Below are positions 34,330-42,365 of a stretch of DNA of 64,000 nt, in pieces. Numbering within the stretch: the stretch's first letter is position 1; every line of letters begins with the position of its first letter. Under the pieces are notes generated by a model that did no database searches, had not been told where the DNA came from, and saw only the letters and a program-made list of their open reading frames with translations. Source of the stretch: Halomicrococcus gelatinilyticus (GTDB lineage Archaea > Halobacteriota > Halobacteria > Halobacteriales > Haladaptataceae); contig CP100465.1 of the NCBI GenBank assembly GCA_024227995.1, positions 2,604,001 through 2,668,000 of the forward strand, in the 5' to 3' direction. The position numbers and the translations under genes were made by a program.

Positions 34330-35511
34330 CTACTGCTGGACGAGCGCGTCGTCGGGGTAGCCGACCCGCCGTCGCGCCTCGACCCGTTCGCGCTCTGTCA
34401 GGCGGAACGGCGGGAGTTCCTCCTCTAGCGGCCCCAGCGCCGCGCGCCGCTCCTGGTGCGCTTCGAGGAAGTCGGCGACCTGCTCCGCGGCGATGTCCTT
34501 GAGTTCGCCGCTCAGCAGCGACCCCTCGCGGTACTCGCGGGCCAGCCGTTCGAGTCGCTCGTCGTCCGCCTCGAAGAAGTACTGGAGCAGGAGGAACGGG
34601 ACGTCGACGGTCGGGTCGCCGCCGTGCTCTCGGTGGGCGTCGACGCTCGACCGCCCGCCGGAGTAGGCGTGTGTCCGCATCTTCTCGACGACCGTTTCCC
34701 GGTCGTCGGTGAGCAGGACGTCCGGCGCGTCCCCCGAGGAGCTCATCTTCCCCGGGCCAGCGAGGCTGGGGAGGAACTTCGAGAGCAGGGCGCCCGGCTT
34801 GGCCACGTCGTAGCGCCGCTTGCCGGCGACGTCGCGGCAGACGCGGACGTGGGGGTCCTGGTCGACCGCGATGGGGACGAGCGTGGGGTGGCGCCCTTCG
34901 ACGAGCTGGGGCAGCAGGAGGTGTGCGGCCTGCACGGCGGGGTAGAACGAGAGGCCGACGTTCGCCGGCGCGCCGTACGTCGCCTCGACGGTGGACTGGG
35001 TCACGTCCGCCGCGAACGCCGTCGCGAGGGGGTAGAGGACGTCGGCGTCGGCCGTGTCGACCACGATGCGCGTGCGCTCGGGGTCGAAGCCGACGGCGAG
35101 GAGGTCGCGCATGTTCTCGCGGACGTGGTCGCTCGTCGCCGCGAGCGACTGGTCCTTCAGGAAGTACTTCTCGTCGTCCGACAGCGGGACGTAGACGACG
35201 GCGCCGGTCCGGTCCTGCAGGTGCTTCGCGAAGTAGAACGGCAGGACGTGGCCGAGGTGCATCGGTCCGGACGGACCGCGTCCGGTGACGATGGAGTGGG
35301 TCTCGCCCGCGTTCGCGGCGTCGAGGAACGGGTCCAGGTCGCGCTCCGCGTAGAACACGTCGCGCCGGACGAGCGGGTGGACCGGGTCCGGGAACGTCGC
35401 TCGCTGTTCGTCGGTCAGTGCGTCTGCGCCGAACCGTTCGAGGAGGCGGTCGTAGTCGACGTCGCCCTCGACGGCGTACGGCGTCACGGTGAAGTCGTGG
35501 TCTGCTGGCAT
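34330..35511 (-). CDS. trpS: Tryptophanyl-tRNA synthetase
   Basis: This 393-residue class Ic aminoacyl-tRNA synthetase of the archaeal/eukaryotic type charges tRNA-Trp. The HIGH-like motif is PSGPMHLGHVLPFYFAK (about residues 79-95) and the KMSKS-like motif is PGKMSSSGD. AVDQDPHVRVCRDVAGK is the conserved substrate-contact stretch. No TATA stands at the right distance from the ATG. The nearest strong promoter is at 35702-35709, giving a transcript with a leader of about 167 bases that contains a short Trp-codon reading frame (separate entry). The C-terminal tail ends DDALVQQ. Confidence 0.93.
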   Translation of the reverse strand: MPADHDFTVTPYAVEGDVDYDRLLERFGADALTDEQRATFPDPVHPLVRRDVFYAERDLDPFLDAANAGETHSIVTGRGPSGPMHLGHVLPFYFAKHLQDRTGAVVYVPLSDDEKYFLKDQSLAATSDHVRENMRDLLAVGFDPERTRIVVDTADADVLYPLATAFAADVTQSTVEATYGAPANVGLSFYPAVQAAHLLLPQLVEGRHPTLVPIAVDQDPHVRVCRDVAGKRRYDVAKPGALLSKFLPSLAGPGKMSSSGDAPDVLLTDDRETVVEKMRTHAYSGGRSSVDAHREHGGDPTVDVPFLLLQYFFEADDERLERLAREYREGSLLSGELKDIAAEQVADFLEAHQERRAALGPLEEELPPFRLTERERVEARRRVGYPDDALVQQ

Positions 35512-35710
35512 ACGTGGAGGTGTCGCTGGTCGCTCGGCGGTCGATACGGACGAGAAAGCGAGTGAGCGCCGCGGTCGCGGCCACCGGGTTAGGCCCGGTC
35601 GCCGCCGAGCGCGACACTGTCCGCTTCCCGTGGCTCACGCCAGCGCCAGCGACCGACGTCGGGGGAAGCGGACGTCACGGTGACCTGTTGGCTCGACGGG
35701 TATTTAAATG
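35512..35710 (-). promoter_or_regulatory. Long structured leader of trpS with TATA box
   Basis: Read on the minus strand, a strong TATA (CATTTAAATACC, 35702-35710) predicts a transcript start near 35678-35680, about 167 bases ahead of the trpS ATG at 35511. The leader folds into an 11-bp perfect stem (GTCCGCTTCCC, pairing 35663-35673 with 35619-35629; 33-base loop) and a 6-bp hairpin ACCGGG/CCCGGT (35583-35599) whose loop holds the stop codon of the leader peptide. The organisation suggests control of trpS expression, possibly attenuation; the mechanism is inference. Confidence 0.5.
35589..35678 (-). CDS. Candidate Trp-containing leader peptide upstream of trpS
   Basis: This 29-codon frame starts with GTG exactly where transcription should begin, about 27 bases after the TATA centre, so it would be read as a leaderless message. 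It reads VTSASPDVGRWRWREPRE, then ADSVALGGDRA and TAA. Two TGG codons (35646-35648 and 35640-35642) are separated by one codon and sit in the loop of an 11-bp stem. The frame is not in phase with trpS, so it is not an extension of it. Other chance frames of this size exist in G+C-rich DNA; position and Trp content are what single it out. Confidence 0.4.
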   Translation of the reverse strand: MTSASPDVGRWRWREPREADSVALGGDRA

Positions 35711-35805
35711 CATCTCCCGGGAAGCGGCGACGGAACGACGGCTCGACCGCGCGCTACTGTTCGGTCGAGTAACGTCTGGGGCCGGCGTCGCACGCTCGCC
35801 CGGTG

Positions 35806-37073
35806 TCACGTCGTCGTCTCGCCCGCATCGGCCGTCTCGCCGACGACATCGAACCGGACCGCGGCGGCGACCCCGACCGCCAGGAGCAGGCATCCGGAGA
35901 GGGCGAAGACGAGGAACGGCGAGTGCGACGCGGTCAGGTACCCCGCGCCGAGGAGCGCGACGGGGAACGGCAACTGGAGCACCGCGTTGGCGAGCGCGAC
36001 CACCGTCCCGCGGTCGTCGTCGTCCGCCGCCAGCTGCACCAGGCTGTCGCTCGGGACGTTGAACAGCGGCTGAAAGCCGCCGAGGACGAACACCGCCGCG
36101 GCGACGACGGCGAGTCGTGCCGTCGTCGGGAAGCCGGCAACGAGCGTCCCGAGCACGGCGACCCCGAGGGCGGCGATGCCGACGGAGAGGACGCCCGCGA
36201 CGTACGTCTCCTCCCGGGACCACGGGACGACGGGGACGGCGTGGTTGCCGAGGAGCTTCCCGGCGGCGAGCGCGCCGCGGAGCACGCCGTACGCCAGCGC
36301 GACGCCGAAGGCCTCCCAGCCGAGCGTCGCGAGGAGCAGCGAGTAGGGGACGACGGCGAGGTTGACGCCGACGCCGAACAGCACCACGTCGCGGACGACG
36401 GTGCCGCGGACCACGTCGGCACCTGCCCGGACCTCGGCGACGAAGTCGGACAGCACGTCCCGCGGACCGTGGAGGTCCGCGAGGTCCGGCGCTGGCGCGG
36501 TGACGGCAGCGAGCGGCAACGCCGCCAGCGCCGTGGCGACGGCAGCGCCGACCAGCGTCGGCACGCCGCCGAGGTACTGGGTGAGCGCCCGCCCGCCAGC
36601 AGGAAGCCGATCGACAGCGCCGTCCCCGAGACGTAGAACTGCGAGTTCGCCTCGTCCAGGTTCGCCTCGTCGACGATCGTCGGCAGCGCCGCCTCGCGGG
36701 CGTTGTGGTACGCGGCCCGCGTCACCGACAGCAGCGCGAGCGCGAGGTAGAGGTGGCCGACGGCGAGCGTCCCGACGACCGCGGTCAGGGGGACGAGCGT
36801 GACGACGGCGGCCTCGGCGAGTGCCGCGCCGACCATGACCCGGCCGCGGGGGAGCCGGTCGACGTAGTAGCCGAGGACCGGCGCGAGGAGGACGTCCGGC
36901 GTCGTCCCGAGCGCCAGCGCGATACCCAACTGGAGCGGGTCGCCGGTGAGCTGCAGCACGAGCCACGGGACGGCGATGCGTCGCAGACCGGCGCCGAACT
37001 TCAGGACCGTCTCGCCCGTCCAGAGTCGGCGGTACTCCGCGTCGGTCGCGACCAGTCGAAACGGGTGCTTCAT
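35806..37073 (-). pseudogene. MFS transporter broken by a frameshift
   Basis: Together two overlapping frames encode one major-facilitator protein of roughly 420 residues. The N-terminal part (from ATG at 37073; KHPFRLVATDAEYRRLWTG, then LGYYVDRLPRGRVM) runs to SIGFLLAGGR. The C-terminal part continues in another frame as ALTQYLGGVPTLVGAA and ends at 35806. The break is at about 36588-36600 in a GGGC-repeat stretch. Adding one GGGC unit would restore the frame exactly. It may be a true pseudogene, a phase-variable gene or a sequencing error. Around 12 helices would be present when intact; the substrate is unknown. Confidence 0.8.
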
Positions 37074-37222
37074 CGGTCGTCCTCCCGGCCGTCGGGCCGA
37101 TAGTGGCGAGGTCGTGTCTGATAGCCGATGAATCTGTCCCTTCGGCGGGGGGCACCGGCGCGCCGCCCGGAAGGTGCGACCAAACGAACCGCTTTTACCG
37201 GGAACACGCCAATGCGAAGGCG

Positions 37223-37978
37223 ATGAACGTACTCGTCGTCGGTGCGGGCGCGATGGGTCGCTGGTTCGGCGAGGCGGTCGACTGCGAGGTGGCGTTCGCG
37301 GACGTCGACCCCGAGGTGGCGGCCGACGCCGCGGCCGAACTCGGCGAGCGAACGGTCGCGCTGGAGACAGACGAGTCCTTCACGGCCGTCTGCGTCGCCG
37401 TCCCCATCCCGGCCGCGACCGAGGCCATCGCCGAGCACGCCGGGAAGGCCGAATCGGCGGTCGTCGACGTCACGGGCGTCATGGCCGACCCCCTCGAAGC
37501 GATGGCCGAGAACGCGCCCGACCGCGAACGGCTCAGCCTCCACCCCCTGTTCGCGCGGGCGAACGCCCCGGGGAACGTCGCCGCAGTCGTCGACGAGGCG
37601 GGGCCGACGACCGACCGCCTGCTGTCGTGGCTGCGCGAGCGCGGCAACGACGTCGTCGAGACGACGGCGCAGGAGCACGACGAGGCGATGTCGACCGTCC
37701 AGGCGGGCGCGCACGCGGCGGTGCTCGCGTTCGCGCTCGCGGCCGACCCCGTCCCGGAGGGACTGCGGACGCCCGTCTACGACGAGTTCGCCGACCTCGT
37801 CGAGACCGTCACCGGCGGCGACCCGCGGGTGTACGCCGACATCCAGGCGGCGTTCGATGGCGCCGAGGACGTCGCGGCGGCGGCCCGGCGGGTAGCCGAC
37901 GCCGACCCCGGGGCCTTCGAGCGACTGTACGAGGAAGCCGGCACCGAGCAGGCAGGCGACGGGGAGGCGGGACGATGA
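37223..37978 (+). CDS. tyrA: Prephenate dehydrogenase (TyrA family)
   Basis: This 251-residue NAD(P)-dependent enzyme of tyrosine synthesis has a Rossmann loop at the very N terminus (MNVLVVGAGAMGRWFGEAV), the DVTGVMADPLEAM segment, the substrate-binding SLHPLFARANAP (catalytic His) and HDEAMSTVQAGAHAAVL. It lacks a chorismate mutase or ACT domain; the mutase is the separate gene at 28.8 kb. The ATG at 37223 begins the Rossmann fold. It overlaps the downstream methyltransferase by ATGA. Confidence 0.9.
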   Translation: MNVLVVGAGAMGRWFGEAVDCEVAFADVDPEVAADAAAELGERTVALETDESFTAVCVAVPIPAATEAIAEHAGKAESAVVDVTGVMADPLEAMAENAPDRERLSLHPLFARANAPGNVAAVVDEAGPTTDRLLSWLRERGNDVVETTAQEHDEAMSTVQAGAHAAVLAFALAADPVPEGLRTPVYDEFADLVETVTGGDPRVYADIQAAFDGAEDVAAAARRVADADPGAFERLYEEAGTEQAGDGEAGR

Positions 37979-39369
37979 ACGCCGACCAGCGCGAGGGCGT
38001 GGTCTCGAACGCGAAGTACCTCCGCAGCGTGCGCCCCGTCGACCCGGAGGAGGTCAGCGAGTACGTCGAGGGCCAGCCCCACCCCGCCGCCGTCCGGCAG
38101 GTGCTGCGCGAGGAGGCCGTCGACCTCGGCCTCGTGGAGCGCGACGACGGGACGTTCGAACCGGCGTCCGAGGAACCCGTCCCCCACGAGTTCCGCGGCG
38201 TCGAGCGGTTCCCGGAGCGGTACGGACGGTGCCTCGAGGACCTGCTGGTCGAGTCGCTCGGCGTCGGGTGGCCCGACGCCGAGACGGGCGAACAGCTCCG
38301 GACGACCATCCGACGGCTCAAGGAGGACTACTTCGCGCAGAACCCCGTCGAGTACGACCGCGACGTGGCGCTGGGCTACGCCGTCTATCACCTGCCTGAC
38401 TACTACGCCGTCGTCCAGTACGTGCTCTCGGAGTTGACCGAACGGGGCCTGCTCTCCGGGCGACTCCGGGTGCTCGACGTGGGCGCGGGCGTCGGCGGGC
38501 CGGCGATCGGCCTGCACGACCTCCTGCCCGAGGACGCGCTGGTGGACTACCACGCCGTCGAACCGGGCGAGTCCGCCGACGTGCTCGCGGAGATGCTTTC
38601 GGAGACCGGGCGCAACTTCCACCCGACGGTCCACCGCGATATGGCCGAGGCGTTCGACCCCGAGGGGACCTACGACCTGGTCCTGTTCGCGAACGTCCTC
38701 AGCGAACTCGACGATCCGGAAGCAGTCACCCGCAAGTACCTCGACGTCGTCGCCGACGACGGGTCGCTGGTCGCCATCGCGCCGGCCGACCGGAACGCCA
38801 GCATCGGCCTGCGCGAGGTGGAGCGGTCGGTCACCGACCGCGCGACGGTGTTCTCGCCGACGCTGCGCCTGTGGCCGGGCGAGGAGCCGTCGGACGACTG
38901 CTGGTCGTTCGACGTGAAGCCCGACGTCGAGGTGCCGCCGTTCCAGCGCCGACTCGACGAGGCAGGCGAGGGCGACGGCGAGTTCGTCAACGCCGACGTG
39001 CAGTACTCCTACAGCATCCTCCGGCGCGACGACACCCGGCGCCTGGACCTGACCGCGGACGCAGGCCGGTTCGCGAAGATGGCGGAGATGGAGCGCCACG
39101 TCACCCGACGCGTCGACCTGCTGGCGGTGAAGCTCAGCCACTCGCTGTCGGAGTCGGACGCCGACAACCAGGTGTATCGCGTCGGCGACGGGAGCCAGCA
39201 GGAGGACCACTTCGCGGTGCTGGCGAAGGAGACGGCGCTGAACGCCGCCCTGGCCGACGCCGGGTACGGCGAACCGCTCGTGTTCGAGGAGGTGCTCGTG
39301 CTCTGGAACGACGACGAGGCGGCCTACAACCTGGTGGTCGACGAGAAGACGATCGTGGACCGGCTCTAG
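37975..39369 (+). CDS. SAM-dependent methyltransferase (Rsm22-like)
   Basis: This 464-residue protein has an N-terminal helical part (to about residue 140) and a class I methyltransferase core: RVLDVGAGVGGPAIGLHDLL (about residues 162-181), DYHAVEPGESA and LVLFANVLSELDDPEAVTR. LPDYYAVVQYVLSEL before the core and the length recall Rsm22-type rRNA methyltransferases, but the cysteine cluster of mitochondrial Rsm22 is not seen, so the substrate is uncertain. It is coupled to tyrA by ATGA. Its TAG stop overlaps the stop of the convergent small gene in the sequence CTAG. Confidence 0.7.
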   Translation: MNADQREGVVSNAKYLRSVRPVDPEEVSEYVEGQPHPAAVRQVLREEAVDLGLVERDDGTFEPASEEPVPHEFRGVERFPERYGRCLEDLLVESLGVGWPDAETGEQLRTTIRRLKEDYFAQNPVEYDRDVALGYAVYHLPDYYAVVQYVLSELTERGLLSGRLRVLDVGAGVGGPAIGLHDLLPEDALVDYHAVEPGESADVLAEMLSETGRNFHPTVHRDMAEAFDPEGTYDLVLFANVLSELDDPEAVTRKYLDVVADDGSLVAIAPADRNASIGLREVERSVTDRATVFSPTLRLWPGEEPSDDCWSFDVKPDVEVPPFQRRLDEAGEGDGEFVNADVQYSYSILRRDDTRRLDLTADAGRFAKMAEMERHVTRRVDLLAVKLSHSLSESDADNQVYRVGDGSQQEDHFAVLAKETALNAALADAGYGEPLVFEEVLVLWNDDEAAYNLVVDEKTIVDRL

Positions 39370-39584
39370 TTCCGCTCGGGGTCCTGGCGGACGGACTCGT
39401 AGTAGACGCCGAACTTGCCCTCGTCGTTCGGGGAGAGCGGGATGCCGTTCTCGGCGAGGAGTTCGACCGTCCGCCTGGGCTCACAGTCGAACCAGATGGA
39501 GAGGATGTCCACGTTCCGCTGTGCGTACTCGTAGTTGAGTTCCAGCCTCCGTGCCTCCGTGACGTCTCTCTCCGCCATGTCCAC
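39366..39584 (-). CDS. Small conserved-looking protein (72 aa)
   Basis: This 72-residue soluble protein is not recognised. It reads as one helix (EARRLELNYEYAQRNVDIL) and a short second part (GIPLSPNDEGKFGVYYESV), with a single Cys. TTTATA on the minus strand (about 39607-39613) is centred 26 bases before the GTG at 39584, so that codon would be the leaderless start. An ATG at 39578 would shorten it by two residues. The stop shares CTAG with the convergent methyltransferase. Confidence 0.55.
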   Translation of the reverse strand: MDMAERDVTEARRLELNYEYAQRNVDILSIWFDCEPRRTVELLAENGIPLSPNDEGKFGVYYESVRQDPERN

Positions 39585-39713
39585 GTAGTCGAACAGAACG
39601 TTTCACTATAAATCCCATTGCTTCTTTGATTATATTTCTCCCTCGGCGACCCTCACGATGGCCGTGCGCCGGACAGCGATGCACTTTTGCGCTCCGCCCC
39701 CGACGCCGCGCAC

Positions 39714-40490
39714 ATGGCCGACCAGTTGGAGATACTGTTGACCAACGACGACGGTATCGACAGTCCCGGCATCCGAGCGCTGTACGAGGCCCTCCAGGAC
39801 GTGGGCAACGTCACCACCGTCGCTCCTGCGACCGACCAGAGCGCCGTGGGGCGGGCGATGTCCTACGAGGTGGAGGTGGAGGAACACGAACTCGGATACG
39901 CCGTCGCGGGCACGCCCTCCGACTGCGTCGTCGCCGGCCTGGAGGAACTCGGTCCGTACCCCGACATCGTCGTCTCCGGGTGCAACGAGGGCGCGAACAT
40001 GGGCGCGTACGTCCTCGGCCGCTCCGGCACCGTCAGTGCCGCCGTCGAGTCCGCCTTCTTCGGCGTCCCCGCCATCGCCGTCTCCCTGCACGTCCCGAAC
40101 CACCTCTGGCCCTACGACACCTCCGTCGACGAGTACGAGGACGCCGCTCGCGTGACCAGCTACCTCGTCGACCACGCGCTCGGCGCGGGCGTGTTCGAGC
40201 AGGCGGAGTACCTGAACGTGAACGCGCCGATGGCCGGCGACGAACCGGCGCCGATGGAGGTCACCCGTCCCTCCCACGTCTACGACATGGACGCGACGAG
40301 CGAGGGCGGCGTCGTCACCCTCCACGACCGGACGTGGGAGCAGATGCAGAACGACACCATCCCGGACCCCGACGGCACGGACCGCCGCGCCATCCACGAG
40401 GGCCGGGTGAGCGTCTCGCCGCTCACCGCCCCGCACACCACCGAGCACCACGAGGCGCTCGACGCGCTCGCGGAGACGTACCTGAACTAG
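39714..40490 (+). CDS. surE: 5'/3'-nucleotidase SurE
   Basis: This 258-residue SurE phosphatase hydrolyses nucleoside monophosphates and short polyphosphate. The metal site is seen in ILLTNDDGIDSPGI (residues 6-19) and VSGCNEGANMGAYV (Asn near residue 94). SVSPLTAPHTTEHHEAL near the end is the family's dimerisation tail. The ATG at 39714 begins the conserved N terminus; an upstream in-frame ATG adds nine unsupported residues. Length is normal. Confidence 0.93.
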   Translation: MADQLEILLTNDDGIDSPGIRALYEALQDVGNVTTVAPATDQSAVGRAMSYEVEVEEHELGYAVAGTPSDCVVAGLEELGPYPDIVVSGCNEGANMGAYVLGRSGTVSAAVESAFFGVPAIAVSLHVPNHLWPYDTSVDEYEDAARVTSYLVDHALGAGVFEQAEYLNVNAPMAGDEPAPMEVTRPSHVYDMDATSEGGVVTLHDRTWEQMQNDTIPDPDGTDRRAIHEGRVSVSPLTAPHTTEHHEALDALAETYLN

Positions 40491-40535
40491 GTCCGATCGG
40501 GTGAAACTGCCGTTCTCGGCGGAACTGTCGCTCGC

Positions 40536-41051
40536 CTACGCCAGTTCGAGTTCCATCTCCATCTCGGGGCCGCCGGCGCGAATCGTCTCGAAGCCCAGAG
40601 ACTTGTAGAGCGAGACGGCGGGCCGGTTGGTCCGGGCCACCGAGAGCCAGACGCGATCGACGTCCCGCTGGCGGCCGAGGTCCAGCAGGGCCTGAACCGT
40701 CTCGGTGCCGACGCCGACGCCGCGGAAGGATGGATGGACGAACACCGCGAGTTCGTGGCTGCCGTGGCGGTCCTCCAGCAGTGCGGCGTGGCCGACCGCG
40801 TCCGTGCCGTGCCACGCGACGACGTTGATGCCGTCGAGCAACCCCTCGACCCACGACCGCCGGTCGTCCGACTTCGCAGGCGGGATGCCCTGCGCGCGGT
40901 CTTTGTGCTCGAAGGTGTCGTACATCCGGCAGAGCGCCGACGCCACGTCCGTCCGTTCGTCCTCCGCATCGTCGTCGGGGCACCGGAGGTCGATGCGTCG
41001 CTTCTGGGCGTCGGCGAACGAGCAAGGCGGGGTGCGGTGGCCGGCACTCAT
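40536..41051 (-). CDS. GNAT N-acetyltransferase
   Basis: This 171-residue acetyltransferase has the GNAT core: AVFVHPSFRGVGVGTETVQAL (acetyl-CoA loop, about residues 102-122) and WLSVARTNRPAVSLYKSLGFE. The N-terminal 45 residues are polar and not recognised. The substrate is unknown. CTTTAAG on the minus strand about 28 bases before the ATG at 41051 marks the promoter and decides against a 15-codon extension. Confidence 0.85.
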   Translation of the reverse strand: MSAGHRTPPCSFADAQKRRIDLRCPDDDAEDERTDVASALCRMYDTFEHKDRAQGIPPAKSDDRRSWVEGLLDGINVVAWHGTDAVGHAALLEDRHGSHELAVFVHPSFRGVGVGTETVQALLDLGRQRDVDRVWLSVARTNRPAVSLYKSLGFETIRAGGPEMEMELELA

Positions 41052-41128
41052 CGCGTCCGAAAGCGAGGGAGTAGAGAACTTAAAGGTAGTGTCCAATCCG
41101 CTTACAAGTCATTAAATGGCCTAATGTC

Positions 41129-42271
41129 TCACTCGTTCCACGGGGCGGCGTCGGGGTCGACCAGGCGCTCCGTCCGGCCGACGTCGTCGACGGCCGCCAC
41201 GTCATCCTCGTCGAGTTCGACGTCGAGGCTGAGCCAGTTCTCGCGGAGGTGCTCCCGACTCGACGCCTTCGGGATGGCGGTGACGCCCTGCTCGCGCAGC
41301 CACGCCAGCGCGACCTGGGCGGGCGTCGCGTCGTGCTTCTCGGCGACGTCCTGCAGTGCCTCGACGTCGTCGACCGCGCCGCGGGCGACGGGCGAGTAGG
41401 CGACCAGTTCGACGTCCACGTCGTCCTGCGCGCAGAACTCCCGGAGGTCCTCCTGGGGCAGCATCGGGTGCATCTCCACCTGGTCGGCGAAGATGGGCTC
41501 GGGTGCGACGTCGACCGCTTCCTCCAGGAGGTCGACGGTGAAGTTGCTCACCCCGATCTCCTCGATGAGCCCCTCGTCGCGCAGTTCTGCGAACGCCTCC
41601 AGCGTGTCCTGTGGCTCGTACTCGCCGGTCGGCCAGTGGACGTACAGCAGGTCGACGTAGTCGAGGCCGAGCCGTTCGAGGCTCGCCTCGGTGCTCTGGA
41701 TGACGTGGTCGTACGCCAGGTTGTCGGGGCTGACCTTCGTCGCGACGAAGACGTCCTCGCGCGGCACGTCCGACGCGGCGATGGCGTCGCCCACCGCCTC
41801 CTCGTTGTCGTACCCCTGCGCGGTGTCGACGTGGCGGTAGCCCATCTCCAGCGCGGTCAGGACGCTCTGGAAGCACTCACCGTAGTCGTCCATATCGTAC
41901 GTCCCGAGGCCGAGCATCGGCATCCCGCGGTCCGTCGGCGCGGACAGCGCGGCCACCGCCTCGTCGATCTCGACGTCGGCGACTATCTCGGAGACGTCGG
42001 GTTCGTCGACCGCCTCCGTCTCCGGCCCCTGTGACTCCGCATCCGCCCGGTCTTCGGTCGTCTCGACGGCTCCTTCGCCGTCCGTGACGTCGGCCGTCGT
42101 TCCTTCGTCGACCGTCGTTCCTTCGTCCTCGGTGGCGACGCCTACCGCCGACTCCCGTTCGTTGCCGGAACCCCTGCCGAACAGGTAGCCCGCGGCGAAC
42201 GCGAGTCCAACGAGCAGCAGACTTCGCAGGCTCGACCCCTCGTCCGATGTGTCGTCGATGTTTCTGGGCAC
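41129..42271 (-). CDS. Aldo/keto reductase with N-terminal membrane anchor
   Basis: This 380-residue protein is an aldo/keto reductase from about residue 100 onward. The catalytic tetrad is visible as Asp and Tyr in HVDTAQGYDNEE, Lys in VATKVSP and His in VHWPTGEYEP. NADP contacts are in IPKASSREHLRENW. In front lies an unusual extension: one hydrophobic helix (SLLLVGLAFAAGYLFG, residues 17-32) and about 65 acidic, Glu/Asp/Thr-rich residues. The enzyme is therefore probably tethered to the membrane by a flexible linker. The substrate is unknown; the core resembles 2,5-didehydrogluconate reductases. Confidence 0.82.
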   Translation of the reverse strand: MPRNIDDTSDEGSSLRSLLLVGLAFAAGYLFGRGSGNERESAVGVATEDEGTTVDEGTTADVTDGEGAVETTEDRADAESQGPETEAVDEPDVSEIVADVEIDEAVAALSAPTDRGMPMLGLGTYDMDDYGECFQSVLTALEMGYRHVDTAQGYDNEEAVGDAIAASDVPREDVFVATKVSPDNLAYDHVIQSTEASLERLGLDYVDLLYVHWPTGEYEPQDTLEAFAELRDEGLIEEIGVSNFTVDLLEEAVDVAPEPIFADQVEMHPMLPQEDLREFCAQDDVDVELVAYSPVARGAVDDVEALQDVAEKHDATPAQVALAWLREQGVTAIPKASSREHLRENWLSLDVELDEDDVAAVDDVGRTERLVDPDAAPWNE

Positions 42272-42365
42272 GACGTGTCAGTTGCCGTGCAGTGACTTTT
42301 CCGTTGTGGTAGCGCGGAACTCACCGTCCGCGTGCGGACCGTTGGCCGAGGAGAGAACCGTCGGC

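Noticed and set aside
35560-35700. tRNA-like or other stable RNA gene upstream of trpS
   Set aside because: The stretch is rich in stems, but no T-loop consensus or cloverleaf with an acceptor pair can be built; a structured mRNA leader explains it better.
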